A stretch of 6,717 nt of DNA from Campylobacteraceae bacterium (GCA_027002665.1 JALWZK010000123.1:1-6717); one strand, 5' to 3'; counted from the first letter of the stretch, positions 1 to 6,629 are shown. A program made the numbers and translations. The notes: generated by a model from the sequence alone, not told the origin.

Positions 1-266
1 ATCTAATTGAGTCTAATATTGCAGTAGCAAAGATAGTTTTAAATCCAAAACTACCAATCAATACAGCAATAGTAAAACTAAAAACAGATTTGACTACTGA
101 GCATGATAGATTAATTCTATCTAATGCCATAACTCTAACACCCGGCACAATTACAGTTGAGTTAAGAGATAGAGAGCTATTTATACATATCTTAAATCTT
201 GATACCTCAGATAGAAAAAGTTTACAAAATAATATAATAGGAGCATTGGAGAGAGGATTAAAATAA
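1..266 (+). CDS. mrpE: Na+/H+ antiporter subunit E (MrpE/MnhE), C-terminal fragment
   Basis: This is an open frame entering from the left edge (codons in phase from base 3) and ending with TAA at 264-266, giving about 87 residues. It contains the block LSNAITLTPGTITVE, followed by LFIHIL and a short amphipathic tail. That arrangement is the hallmark of the cytoplasmic C-terminal part of MrpE/MnhE/PhaE proteins, small membrane subunits of the multi-subunit Mrp cation/proton antiporter. The N-terminal membrane helices lie outside the window, so completeness cannot be judged. Other mrp genes would be expected upstream and perhaps elsewhere, since Mrp subunits are normally encoded together. The end overlaps by 9 bases, tail to tail, with the methyltransferase gene on the other strand, and no terminator hairpin is visible there. 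The family assignment rests on motif recognition and is fairly secure; the choice between Mrp, Mnh and Pha naming is arbitrary. Confidence 0.8.
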   Translation, partial: LIESNIAVAKIVLNPKLPINTAIVKLKTDLTTEHDRLILSNAITLTPGTITVELRDRELFIHILNLDTSDRKSLQNNIIGALERGLK

Positions 267-956
267 CTTCCTAAAAACTAAATAGTGTTTCTCTGGTTCA
301 TCTCCATATACAGATATAAGAGAGTTCTCAATGAGCTTTAGATTGGTCAATTCTATCAATCTATCTACCTTATGATAATATTGAGTTATACTCTCTTTAG
401 ATTTTTTAAAACTATCTCCAAATCTTTCAAATAGTGTAAACTCCGAATAATACTCATTATCTTCAAAAAAACTATCTATGGTTACAAATCTATCTCCACC
501 ATCTTTAATAAAAGAGCCAACTGCTATCTCTTCAAAAGCATAGAGAGTATTTATATCGCATAGAAAATATCCTCCATCTTCTAAATTACTCTCTACACAT
601 TGTAAAAAATCTATCAGCTCATTATCATCGAGATAGTTTACCATATCAAAAATTGCAGTGATAATTTTAAATCTCTGATTTACTCTACATATATCTATAC
701 ACCTCGCTTCAACTCCTCTCTTTTGAGTCTGTTTAACCATGAGTGGACTTAAATCGATACCCATAACCCTTTTTATAGATGGAAATCTCTCCTTTGCTTG
801 AGCTAAAAATTCACCTCTTCCACACCCAATATCTAAGAGCGAATTAAACTCCAATCTATCTAATGTTGAAAAGTAGTGTCTATATAGAGTTGGTGTTACC
901 TCGTTTACCCCCAATAAATCTTCCACCTTCGAGTATAAATCTAATGCGTTAGACAC
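258..956 (-). CDS. class I SAM-dependent methyltransferase, substrate unknown
   Basis: The 232-residue product has a class I (Rossmann-fold) methyltransferase core. Motif I is LLDIGCGRGEF at residues 40-50, which binds the methionine part of S-adenosylmethionine. The acidic residue ending strand 2 is in GIDLS (D68), an adenine-binding acidic position is CID (D88), and IFDMVNYLDD near 102-111 is the post-core strand and helix. LEDGGYFLCDINT (125-137) is the usual strand-5 region. No signal peptide or membrane segment is present, so it is cytoplasmic. The C-terminal half (YYHKVDRL, ISVYGDEPEKHYLVFRK) resembles small-molecule or unassigned methyltransferases rather than a known RNA or DNA enzyme; I do not recognise the substrate. 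The start is GTG at 956-954, inside the last codons of hisG (8-base overlap), with only a weak purine-rich ribosome site (GAGAG), which suggests translational coupling to hisG. The N-terminal LDLYSKVEDLLG segment looks like a genuine part of the fold and favours this start over a later TTG (residue 15). Confidence 0.85.
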   Translation of the reverse strand: MSNALDLYSKVEDLLGVNEVTPTLYRHYFSTLDRLEFNSLLDIGCGRGEFLAQAKERFPSIKRVMGIDLSPLMVKQTQKRGVEARCIDICRVNQRFKIITAIFDMVNYLDDNELIDFLQCVESNLEDGGYFLCDINTLYAFEEIAVGSFIKDGGDRFVTIDSFFEDNEYYSEFTLFERFGDSFKKSKESITQYYHKVDRLIELTNLKLIENSLISVYGDEPEKHYLVFRKLF

Positions 957-1569
957 GACTCTCTACCACTCTATTTATCTTCTCATATAGAGATAGTATC
1001 TCATCTTTTTTTGCGTAATATGAGTTTTTATTTGCAATTAGGTGAGCAGATGACTCCATAATATTTTCTGCAACTTTTAATCCATTCTCTCTCATAGTGT
1101 TGCCTGTCTCTACAATATCGACAATAGCATCAGCCAATCCAACAAGTGGAGCCAACTCAATAGAGCCATATAGTTTTATTATTTCAACACCCATAGCTTT
1201 TTTAGCAAAATACTGCTCTGTAATATTTACCATTTTTGTAGCTACTTTAATATTTGGTCTGCTCCAATCTATCTCATCTTCTTGCTTAATTCCAATTGCA
1301 ACTCTACACTTTCCTATATTCATATCAAGAAGTTTTACAATATTTAATCTCTTCTCCGTAATAACATCTAATCCAACTACACCAATATCGGCAGAACCTC
1401 TCTCTACATATATTGGAACATCTTGATTTCTAACATTTAAAAATCTAAAATCTCCAACCTCCATAATAAGCTCTCTACCTTCAAATTTAAACTTTCTATT
1501 AAAAATCTCTGTAAATATATCCAGAGTCTCCTCTGCAATTCTCCCTTTTGGAAGTGCAACTGTTATCAT
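949..1569 (-). CDS. hisG: ATP phosphoribosyltransferase, catalytic subunit, short form
   Basis: HisG catalyses the first step of histidine biosynthesis, condensing ATP with PRPP to phosphoribosyl-ATP. The 206-residue protein begins with the typical ITVALPKGRI. It carries ERGSADIGVVGLDV near residues 56-69 and ends the catalytic domain with the PRPP-binding signature VDIVETGNT (150-158), within the pattern E138 to T158. It stops soon after residue 200, so it lacks the roughly 80-residue C-terminal ACT-like regulatory domain of long-form HisG. Short-form enzymes work as a hetero-octamer with HisZ, a HisRS-like regulatory subunit, which should be encoded elsewhere in this genome. ATG at 1569-1567 is preceded by AAGGAA with about 7 bases spacing, a good ribosome site. 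It is the first gene of a two-gene unit with the methyltransferase, whose GTG start lies inside its 3' end. Identity is near certain; feedback control by histidine via HisZ is inferred from the family. Confidence 0.96.
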   Translation of the reverse strand: MITVALPKGRIAEETLDIFTEIFNRKFKFEGRELIMEVGDFRFLNVRNQDVPIYVERGSADIGVVGLDVITEKRLNIVKLLDMNIGKCRVAIGIKQEDEIDWSRPNIKVATKMVNITEQYFAKKAMGVEIIKLYGSIELAPLVGLADAIVDIVETGNTMRENGLKVAENIMESSAHLIANKNSYYAKKDEILSLYEKINRVVESRV

Positions 1570-1589
1570 AAACTATTCCTTGATGCTTT

Positions 1590-1604
1590 TATAATGGGAT
1601 TATA
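1590..1604 (-). promoter_or_regulatory. promoter -10 region for hisG-methyltransferase unit
   Basis: On the minus strand, TATAAT (1604-1599) is preceded by TGG, giving an extended -10 (TGnTATAAT). A start point near 1592 would leave a leader of about 20 bases before the hisG ATG, containing its ribosome site. No TTGACA-like -35 is seen at the expected distance, which is common for sigma-70 promoters in Campylobacterota. The hexamer is half of a small dyad, TATAAT-GGG-ATTATA, so a second TATAAT reads on the + strand at 1590-1595. That one faces away from hisG, and I see no + strand gene for it to serve. Confidence 0.6.
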
Positions 1605-1632
1605 CCATAGGTTATAGAAGCTTTTGGTGTTT

Positions 1633-1668
1633 TATATATTTTAAGGTTAAACTACCTTAAAATATATA
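1633..1668 (-). repeat. perfect 15-bp inverted repeat, candidate ccoG 3' hairpin
   Basis: The arms at 1633-1647 (TATATATTTTAAGGT) and 1654-1668 are exact reverse complements, separated by the 6-base loop TAAACT. It lies 17 bases past the ccoG stop codon on the ccoG strand and upstream of the hisG promoter. A transcription-end or mRNA-stabilising hairpin for ccoG is therefore the simplest reading. Neither strand shows a T-tract after the stem, so it is not a classic intrinsic terminator. The dyad could instead bind a regulator upstream of hisG. The repeat itself is certain; its role is not. Confidence 0.6.
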
Positions 1669-1685
1669 GAATAGAAGAAAATGGA

Positions 1686-3056
1686 TTATTTTAATTTATC
1701 CGAACGAGGATAGATAAATACGGCTTTTCTTAAGACAGAAATTTTTTCTGGCTCATCAACAGCATAGGCTTTCAACATTACGGTAATTGGAGTATCTTTT
1801 GTAGTATCATTTGCCAATCTCTCTGTTGTAGCAAGAACCATCACTTTTTTAGCCATTTTACCCGGATTTAGAGTTAGCTCTTTAAATCTCTTGATTTTAA
1901 TTTTTCCCTTATATTTACCTACAACCTCTAACTTATAGGTATGTTTCTTAGGTTGAGTATTTTGGAAAAGTAGTAAAAAGTTATTCTCAACAAGATTATT
2001 ATCTTTTATCTTATATAGTTGAGTTGTCTTATTTATATTTAGAAGCATATACTCTTTTTTACCACTCATAACAATTAATCCACCAATAATTAAAGTTAAG
2101 GCTACAAGATACATTATAGTTTTGCCTCTAAAGAGTTTAGTCTTTTTACCTTTTAGAACCTCATTGATACTACTCCATCTAACGAGTGACTCTTTTCCAA
2201 GTTTACCCATAACCTTGGTGCAGGCATCAACACACTCTAAACAGTTAATACACTCTAACTGTGTCCCCTTTCTAATATCAATATGTGTTGGACATACAGT
2301 TACACAGTGCTGACATGCTGTGCACTCAGCACCCTCTTCACCATTCTTTTTAAAATCTTTCTTTTTAAATACAATCTTCTCTTTATGTTCATTATAGACA
2401 TGCCCTCCCCTCTTCTCATCATATATAGGTTGAAGAGTATCTTCATCATATAGGACAGATTGAACTCTGGAGTATGGACAAACATAGATACACCAATCCT
2501 CTTGAAGAAAAATAACATCATAGACTAAGAACGCTACAGTCCCTAACCAAAATCCTACAAGAATAGTATGGTCTAACGGGTGAGCTATATAGTTAAAAAA
2601 GTCCTCTGGTGGAACAAAAAACCATAAAAAGTTAGCAGAGGCAATAAGTGACAATATAGTCCATATAGTAATAGCTATAACCCTTTTTAGTTTATTTTCA
2701 GGTTTACTATAATCCGGCTCCTTCTGCTTATTACTTATTCTCTTTCTAAGTTTTAAAATTTTAGTCTCTATTAAGTCTCTATATATAACCCTAAATATTG
2801 TCTGAGGACATGCCCAACCACAAAATGCTCTACCTCCCACAGCAGTTAATGCAAATATACCGATAAAAAGAAGCATTAGTAGAAATGGCATTAGATATAA
2901 CTCTTGCATATCAAATGCTGTTCCCATTAAATGGAGCTGTTTTTTATCAAATGATAATAGAAATATATGGTTACCATTTATCTTGATAAAAGGTAATATT
3001 AGAGAGAAGATTGTTGCTATTACATACCCATAATAGCGTTTAATCCTATAAGACAT
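1686..3056 (-). CDS. ccoG: cbb3 oxidase assembly protein CcoG (RdxA/FixG), membrane Fe-S cupric reductase
   Basis: CcoG helps mature the cbb3-type cytochrome oxidase; work on the family describes it as a cupric reductase that hands Cu(I) to the assembly pathway. From the chosen start the protein has 456 residues. Membrane helices lie near 8-26, 56-74, 125-147, 164-184 and 313-331. FCGWACP (C79, C83) and WCIYVCP (C189, C193) are the conserved membrane-adjacent cysteine pairs. A soluble 2x[4Fe-4S] ferredoxin domain follows, with C245/248/251/255 and C269/272/275/279. The C-terminal part (about 340-450) is the Ig-like FixG domain. All expected cysteines are present. The frame is open 12 codons further upstream (ATG at 3092), but ATG at 3056-3054 is preceded by a consensus AAGGAGG 5 bases away and gives the usual MSYRIKRYYG-type N-terminus. 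The gene diverges from ccoI, which acts in the same copper pathway. The oxidase genes ccoNOQP are not in the window. Confidence 0.95.
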   Translation of the reverse strand: MSYRIKRYYGYVIATIFSLILPFIKINGNHIFLLSFDKKQLHLMGTAFDMQELYLMPFLLMLLFIGIFALTAVGGRAFCGWACPQTIFRVIYRDLIETKILKLRKRISNKQKEPDYSKPENKLKRVIAITIWTILSLIASANFLWFFVPPEDFFNYIAHPLDHTILVGFWLGTVAFLVYDVIFLQEDWCIYVCPYSRVQSVLYDEDTLQPIYDEKRGGHVYNEHKEKIVFKKKDFKKNGEEGAECTACQHCVTVCPTHIDIRKGTQLECINCLECVDACTKVMGKLGKESLVRWSSINEVLKGKKTKLFRGKTIMYLVALTLIIGGLIVMSGKKEYMLLNINKTTQLYKIKDNNLVENNFLLLFQNTQPKKHTYKLEVVGKYKGKIKIKRFKELTLNPGKMAKKVMVLATTERLANDTTKDTPITVMLKAYAVDEPEKISVLRKAVFIYPRSDKLK

Positions 3057-3061
3057 AAAAG

Positions 3062-3068
3062 CCTCCTT
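3062..3068 (-). promoter_or_regulatory. ribosome binding site deciding the ccoG start
   Basis: On the minus strand this reads AAGGAGG, a full anti-16S match, with 5 bases (CTTTT) before ATG at 3056-3054. It selects this ATG over the in-frame ATG 12 codons upstream at 3092, whose initiation region shows nothing comparable. Confidence 0.85.
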
Positions 3069-3185
3069 GTAATTTTTTGATATAATAGCCACATAATATT
3101 AAAAGTTAGATATAATCTTACTTAGTATATTTAAAAATTATAATAAATATAACATTAAGTTATCTATTATGTGATAAAAAGTGAC

Positions 3186-3192
3186 AAAAGGA
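3186..3192 (+). promoter_or_regulatory. ribosome binding site favouring the TTG start of ccoI
   Basis: AAAAGGA lies 6 bases before TTG at 3199-3201. The alternative in-frame GTG at 3181 has only an A-rich stretch (ATAAAAA) upstream and no Shine-Dalgarno match. The TTG start also places the first metal-binding cysteine at residue 6, as is usual for this family. Confidence 0.6.
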
Positions 3193-3198
3193 TATATT

Positions 3199-5598
3199 TT
3201 GCATAAAATTAAGTGTTCCCATTGTCAATTAGAGTTTGATAAATCTGTAATGATTACCGAAAAGGGTAATCCAAATCTCTATTTCTGTTGCAATGGGTGT
3301 CAAGGGGTCTATCACCTATTAAAAGATGATGGACTTGATAGTTTTTATGAGAAGGTTGGAAATAATAAATTGGCTCCACCGATAGCAGATAATCAAGATA
3401 GTAGCAGTTTTGATATGGATAGCTTTAAACAGAGATATATAAAGAGAACCAAAGATGGATTTAACTCTATAGATTTAATAATAGAGGGTATCCACTGCTC
3501 TGCCTGTGTATGGCTAAATGAGAAGGTGCTATCTAAACAAGATGGAATTATAGAGGCTACAATCAATTTTACAAATAATAAGGCGAGAATTGTATGGGAC
3601 GAAGATACTATTAAACTCTCCACCATAATAGATACTATCCGCTCCATAGGATATAACGCATATCCATATAGTAGAAGTAGTGAGGATATAAAGGCTACTA
3701 AGCAGAAAAAAGACTATTTTATGAGAATGGCCGTCGCTATATTTGCCACTATGAATATTATGATGATAGATATAGCGAAATATGCAGGTTTTTTTATGGG
3801 AATGGAAAAGGATACTCTCCATCTCGTGCATATTGCAGAGTTTATATTTGCTACACCTGTGCTATTTTATAGTGGTTGGATTTTCTTTAGAGGTGCATAT
3901 TTTGGACTGAAAAATAGAATTATAAATATGGATTTATTGGTTAGTTCTGGTGCAACTCTAACATATATATACTCCCTATATGTGCTTTTGGGTGGAAAGG
4001 GACATAGCTATTTTGATTCCGTTGCTATGATAATTACATTTGTTCTAATTGGTAAATACTTAGAGGTGATAGGGAAAAAGAGTGCCGTGGATACAATGGA
4101 TAAAATTCGTTCTCAAATCCCCTTAGAAGCTACCATTATAGAAGATGGAGTTAAAAAAGTTGTATCTATTGATAATATAAAGGTGGGGGATATATTGGAG
4201 GTTAAAACAGGTGAGAAGGCAACCGTAGATGGAAAATTAATTAGTTCAGATGGAACTTTTGATGAGAGTAGTCTAACCGGTGAATCTATCCCTATTGAAA
4301 AGAGGAGTGGAGATACCATATATAGTGGGACAATAAATGTAGGAAAAGTTATACGATATAGTGCCACAAAGGATTATGCCAACTCAACTCTAAATAGTAT
4401 AGTGACACTTATTGAGGAGTCATTAAACTCTAAACCCAAAATAGAGGAGATAACAAATGAAATCTCCAAATACTTCTCTTTAATAGTTCTTATATTATCT
4501 CTAATTACCTTTGCTATCTGGTATTGGCAGGGTAGAGATTTTGAACAGGCTCTAATTGTATCTATATCCGTAATTGTTATTGCGTGTCCATGTGCTTTAG
4601 GACTTGCAACTCCCATTGCGTCACTTTTGGGTATATCTTGGGGAGCAAAAAATGGATTACTATTTAAAGAGGCTAAGTTTATTGAGACATTTTCAAAAGC
4701 TAATACTATACTCTTAGATAAGACAGGCACAATTACAGAGGGAAAACTTACTATAATAGGTGTAGAGGGGAGTTTAAATCGGGAGCAACTCCCAATTTTA
4801 TATGCCTTAGTTAGTAGTTCAACTCACCCTGTGAGTGTAGCCATAAAGAGATATTTAGAGCAGAAGTATAATAGTATAGATATTGTGGAGTTAGATAATA
4901 TTGAGCAGATTGGAGGAAAAGGATTAAAGGCACTATATAATAATAGAGTTATCTTGGGTGGAAACTCCAATCTATTACAGTGCAATAGAAAGAGTAGTTA
5001 TACTCAATACCACTTTGCAATAGATGGAGAGAGAATTATCTCATTTGAATTAGATGATAAAATAAAAGATGGTGCAGAAGGGCTTATAGAGTATCTATAT
5101 AGTATAGGTGTAGAGCCTATTATGGCGACAGGAGATAATAGAGAAGTGGCATTAAGAGTGGCTAAGGAGATTGGTATAAAAGAGTTTAAGGCTGAACTAT
5201 CTCCAATAGATAAGGCTAACTATATAGATAGATTAAGAGAGAGTGGTAAAGTTGTAGTAATGGCAGGAGATGGAATTAATGATGCCTTAGCCCTATCTAA
5301 AACCGATATTGCTATCGCTATGGGTAGTGGAGCTGATGTATCTTTGGCAATTAGTGACATTGTTGTTCTAAATAACTCTCTAAAATCTATAAAGAACGCA
5401 TTTATAATATCGAGAAGAACATTTAAATTTATTAAACAGAATCTCTCCATATCTTTAATATATAATTTAATCACAGTTCCTATAGCTATGTTAGGTTATA
5501 TAATACCACTTATCGCTGCACTATCTATGAGTTTAAGTTCACTTCTCGTAGTTGGAAACTCTATGAGGATAAAAAATGATAAACTGTTAGAGAGGTAA
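3199..5598 (+). CDS. ccoI: copper-translocating P1B-type ATPase for cbb3 oxidase assembly (CcoI/FixI)
   Basis: This is an ATP-driven Cu(I) exporter in the inner membrane that supplies copper for the cbb3 oxidase. Numbering is from TTG at 3199 (799 residues; add 6 if GTG at 3181 is used). The N-terminus has the CcoI-type cysteine-rich domain: CSHC (C6, C9) and FCCNGC (C30, C31, C34). A heavy-metal-associated domain with GIHCSACVW (C100, C103) follows. Eight membrane helices lie near 173-195, 213-234, 244-264, 273-292, 425-443, 451-473, 749-766 and 768-789. The actuator motif is TGES (360-363), CPC is at 463-465 in helix 6, the phosphorylation motif DKTGT has D507, the HP motif is at 543-544, and the hinge GDGIND is at 690-695. 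Helix 7 YN (755-756) and helix 8 MSLSS (777-781) match Cu(I)-type P1B-1 pumps. No key residue is missing. The extra N-terminal cysteine domain and the divergent ccoG neighbour favour CcoI over a detoxifying CopA. Confidence 0.94.
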   Translation: MHKIKCSHCQLEFDKSVMITEKGNPNLYFCCNGCQGVYHLLKDDGLDSFYEKVGNNKLAPPIADNQDSSSFDMDSFKQRYIKRTKDGFNSIDLIIEGIHCSACVWLNEKVLSKQDGIIEATINFTNNKARIVWDEDTIKLSTIIDTIRSIGYNAYPYSRSSEDIKATKQKKDYFMRMAVAIFATMNIMMIDIAKYAGFFMGMEKDTLHLVHIAEFIFATPVLFYSGWIFFRGAYFGLKNRIINMDLLVSSGATLTYIYSLYVLLGGKGHSYFDSVAMIITFVLIGKYLEVIGKKSAVDTMDKIRSQIPLEATIIEDGVKKVVSIDNIKVGDILEVKTGEKATVDGKLISSDGTFDESSLTGESIPIEKRSGDTIYSGTINVGKVIRYSATKDYANSTLNSIVTLIEESLNSKPKIEEITNEISKYFSLIVLILSLITFAIWYWQGRDFEQALIVSISVIVIACPCALGLATPIASLLGISWGAKNGLLFKEAKFIETFSKANTILLDKTGTITEGKLTIIGVEGSLNREQLPILYALVSSSTHPVSVAIKRYLEQKYNSIDIVELDNIEQIGGKGLKALYNNRVILGGNSNLLQCNRKSSYTQYHFAIDGERIISFELDDKIKDGAEGLIEYLYSIGVEPIMATGDNREVALRVAKEIGIKEFKAELSPIDKANYIDRLRESGKVVVMAGDGINDALALSKTDIAIAMGSGADVSLAISDIVVLNNSLKSIKNAFIISRRTFKFIKQNLSISLIYNLITVPIAMLGYIIPLIAALSMSLSSLLVVGNSMRIKNDKLLER

Positions 5599-5599
5599 G

Positions 5600-6238
5600 A
5601 TGAGGTTTCAGAGATGTAAAATGCTTTTTGGAGAAGAGAATTTTAAAAAACTTCAAAAGGTTAAAATATTGATATTGGGAGTTGGGGGAGTTGGCTCTTA
5701 CGCATTGGATTGTCTATACCGCTCAGGAGTAGAGAATATTACTATTATAGATTATGATACCTATGATGAGACAAATCAAAATAGACAGATAGGAAGCGAA
5801 GCTATCGGAGAGTTAAAGACCAAAAGGCTAAAGGAACTCTATCCCAATATAAAAACTATTAATCAAAAGATGGATATTAAGTGGGTGCATAAGTTTGATT
5901 TTAGCAGTTACGATTTGATTATTGATAGTGCAGATACAACAGAAGTAAAGATTGAATTGGCTAAAAAGGTCTATAAAAAGTTAATAATGGCAACAGGTTC
6001 TGCGAAAAGATTGGATACATCTAAGATAGAGGTGGCCTCAATCTGGAAAACTTATGGTGATGCACTTGCCAGAAAGATTAGAAATAGATTAAAGAGAGAT
6101 AGATTTAATAGAAACTTTACTGTAGTATTTTCTCCAGAAGAGGATAGATGTAAAGATAAAGGCTCTTGTGTTGCTGTAACAGGAGCATTCGGACTTACAA
6201 TATGCTCTGAAGTTATTAAAAGAGTTTTAAAAGTTTGA
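5600..6238 (+). CDS. tcdA: TcdA-like tRNA threonylcarbamoyladenosine dehydratase (ThiF/E1 superfamily)
   Basis: This is a cytoplasmic E1-like, ATP-using enzyme. TcdA adenylates the carboxylate of t6A at position 37 of ANN-decoding tRNAs and drives cyclisation to ct6A. The 212-residue protein has the nucleotide-binding loop ILGVGGVGSYALD (25-37). Strand 2 carries ITIIDYDTYDETNQNRQ, with D51, D53 and the conserved N61/R62/Q63. GELKTKR (70-76) and IIDSADTTEVK (107-117, D109, K117) match the family's Asp/Lys pattern. TVVFSPEE (174-181) and GSCVAVTGAFGLT (188-200) match the TcdA C-terminal core rather than MoeB/ThiF, and the paired CXXC zinc motifs of those proteins are absent. It is shorter than E. 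coli TcdA (about 268 residues), lacking C-terminal extension. ATG follows the ccoI stop after one base, with AGAGG inside the ccoI end as ribosome site, so the two are probably co-transcribed and coupled. The superfamily is certain; the exact TcdA role is likely. No CsdA/CsdE sulfur-relay gene is nearby. Confidence 0.82.
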   Translation: MRFQRCKMLFGEENFKKLQKVKILILGVGGVGSYALDCLYRSGVENITIIDYDTYDETNQNRQIGSEAIGELKTKRLKELYPNIKTINQKMDIKWVHKFDFSSYDLIIDSADTTEVKIELAKKVYKKLIMATGSAKRLDTSKIEVASIWKTYGDALARKIRNRLKRDRFNRNFTVVFSPEEDRCKDKGSCVAVTGAFGLTICSEVIKRVLKV

Positions 6239-6613
6239 TGGAACATTGCCACTATCAATAGCATAATGGTATATATATTGATATAGGTCGGCACTCCACT
6301 CATCTCTATATATCTTTTTTAACTTAGGACATATTTTAAAAATCTCCTCTTTAAATTTTCCGGCTTCCACAATATCTTCCCATTCATCTTGAGTATGAAC
6401 TATTGCAAATTTATAGTTAGATATTGAACAGAGAGGTTTAATATATTTCAAAAAAATTACCTCTCCTCTACCTACATCTCCTAAGCTCATATCAATATGT
6501 GTAGCACCCTTGGTTACATTCTTCTCTTGATTGGGAAGAGTATCTTGTATGCTTTTTATATTAAAAGCATTAGATAGTGATATTAGCATAAAAAATATTA
6601 AATTCTTTCTCAA
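6227..6613 (-). CDS. small periplasmic cytochrome c-like protein lacking a CXXCH haem motif
   Basis: The 128-residue product begins with a signal peptide: RK, a hydrophobic run to about residue 13, then a likely cut after SNA (16). Mature sequence features are GRGEVIFLKYIKPLC (C62), KFAIVHTQDEWEDIVEAGKFKEEIFKICPKL (H73, W78, C95) and a C-terminal YAIDSGNVPS. This helical pattern (GxxIFxKxIKPxC, HTQDEWE, SGNVP) resembles small Campylobacterota proteins that I recall being labelled cytochrome c. However, no CXXCH is present, so covalent haem attachment of the usual kind is not supported. The two cysteines could form a disulfide or bind metal. The start is TTG at 6613, chosen because AAAGGAG lies 9 bases upstream and it yields a proper signal peptide; the internal ATG (codon 9) would truncate it. 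It overlaps the 3' end of the TcdA-like gene by 12 bases, tail to tail. Function is unknown; proximity to copper/oxidase genes hints at, but does not prove, a respiratory link. Confidence 0.75.
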   Translation of the reverse strand: MRKNLIFFMLISLSNAFNIKSIQDTLPNQEKNVTKGATHIDMSLGDVGRGEVIFLKYIKPLCSISNYKFAIVHTQDEWEDIVEAGKFKEEIFKICPKLKKIYRDEWSADLYQYIYHYAIDSGNVPSNF

Positions 6614-6622
6614 ACTTTAATA

Positions 6623-6629
6623 CTCCTTT
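6623..6629 (-). promoter_or_regulatory. ribosome binding site supporting the TTG start at 6613
   Basis: The minus strand reads AAAGGAG, 9 bases before TTG at 6613-6611. No ATG or GTG in this frame lies at a usable distance, so this site decides the start of the secreted cytochrome-like protein. Confidence 0.7.

Larger units (their letters stand above)
3057..3198. promoter_or_regulatory. divergent ccoG/ccoI control region
   Basis: The gap between the chosen ccoG and ccoI starts is very AT-rich and must hold the promoters of both genes. Reading toward ccoI there are three TATAAT hexamers: 3081-3086 (preceded by TGA, so an extended -10), 3111-3116 and 3139-3144. The last is best placed, giving a leader of roughly 45-50 bases; the other two would give longer leaders. 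Toward ccoG, TATTAT- and TATATC-like hexamers exist but none stands out. No convincing TTGACA -35 is visible. A loose dyad TTATC-N8-GATAA occurs at 3160-3177. There is no complete TTGAT-N4-ATCAA FNR box, only a half site at 3077-3081. That promoters are present is safe; the exact positions are guesses. Confidence 0.5.

Noticed and set aside
1097..1426. A 109-codon open frame on the + strand opposite hisG
   Set aside because: It lies wholly antisense to a certain hisG, has no recognisable domain, and its apparent hydrophobic pattern is a by-product of the reverse complement of AT-rich codons.
2300..2521. A 73-codon minus-strand frame inside ccoG, with another of 63 codons on the + strand nearby
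   Set aside because: Both overlap the ferredoxin and membrane part of an intact ccoG and have no domain or ribosome-site support.
3077..3090. Possible FNR box upstream of ccoG/ccoI
   Set aside because: Only the TTGAT half is present; the other half-site does not follow at the required spacing.
3393..5474. Several 84-118 codon minus-strand frames opposite ccoI
   Set aside because: All are antisense to an intact P-type ATPase with every catalytic motif in place; none shows a recognisable protein.
6235..6258. Weak stem TTGATGG/CTATCAA at the convergent junction, considered as a terminator
   Set aside because: It has seven pairs including a G-U, a 10-base loop, no T-tract, and lies inside coding sequence of the opposing gene.
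6052..6303. An 83-codon minus-strand frame overlapping both the TcdA-like gene and the small secreted protein gene
   Set aside because: It conflicts with two better-supported genes and has no family features.
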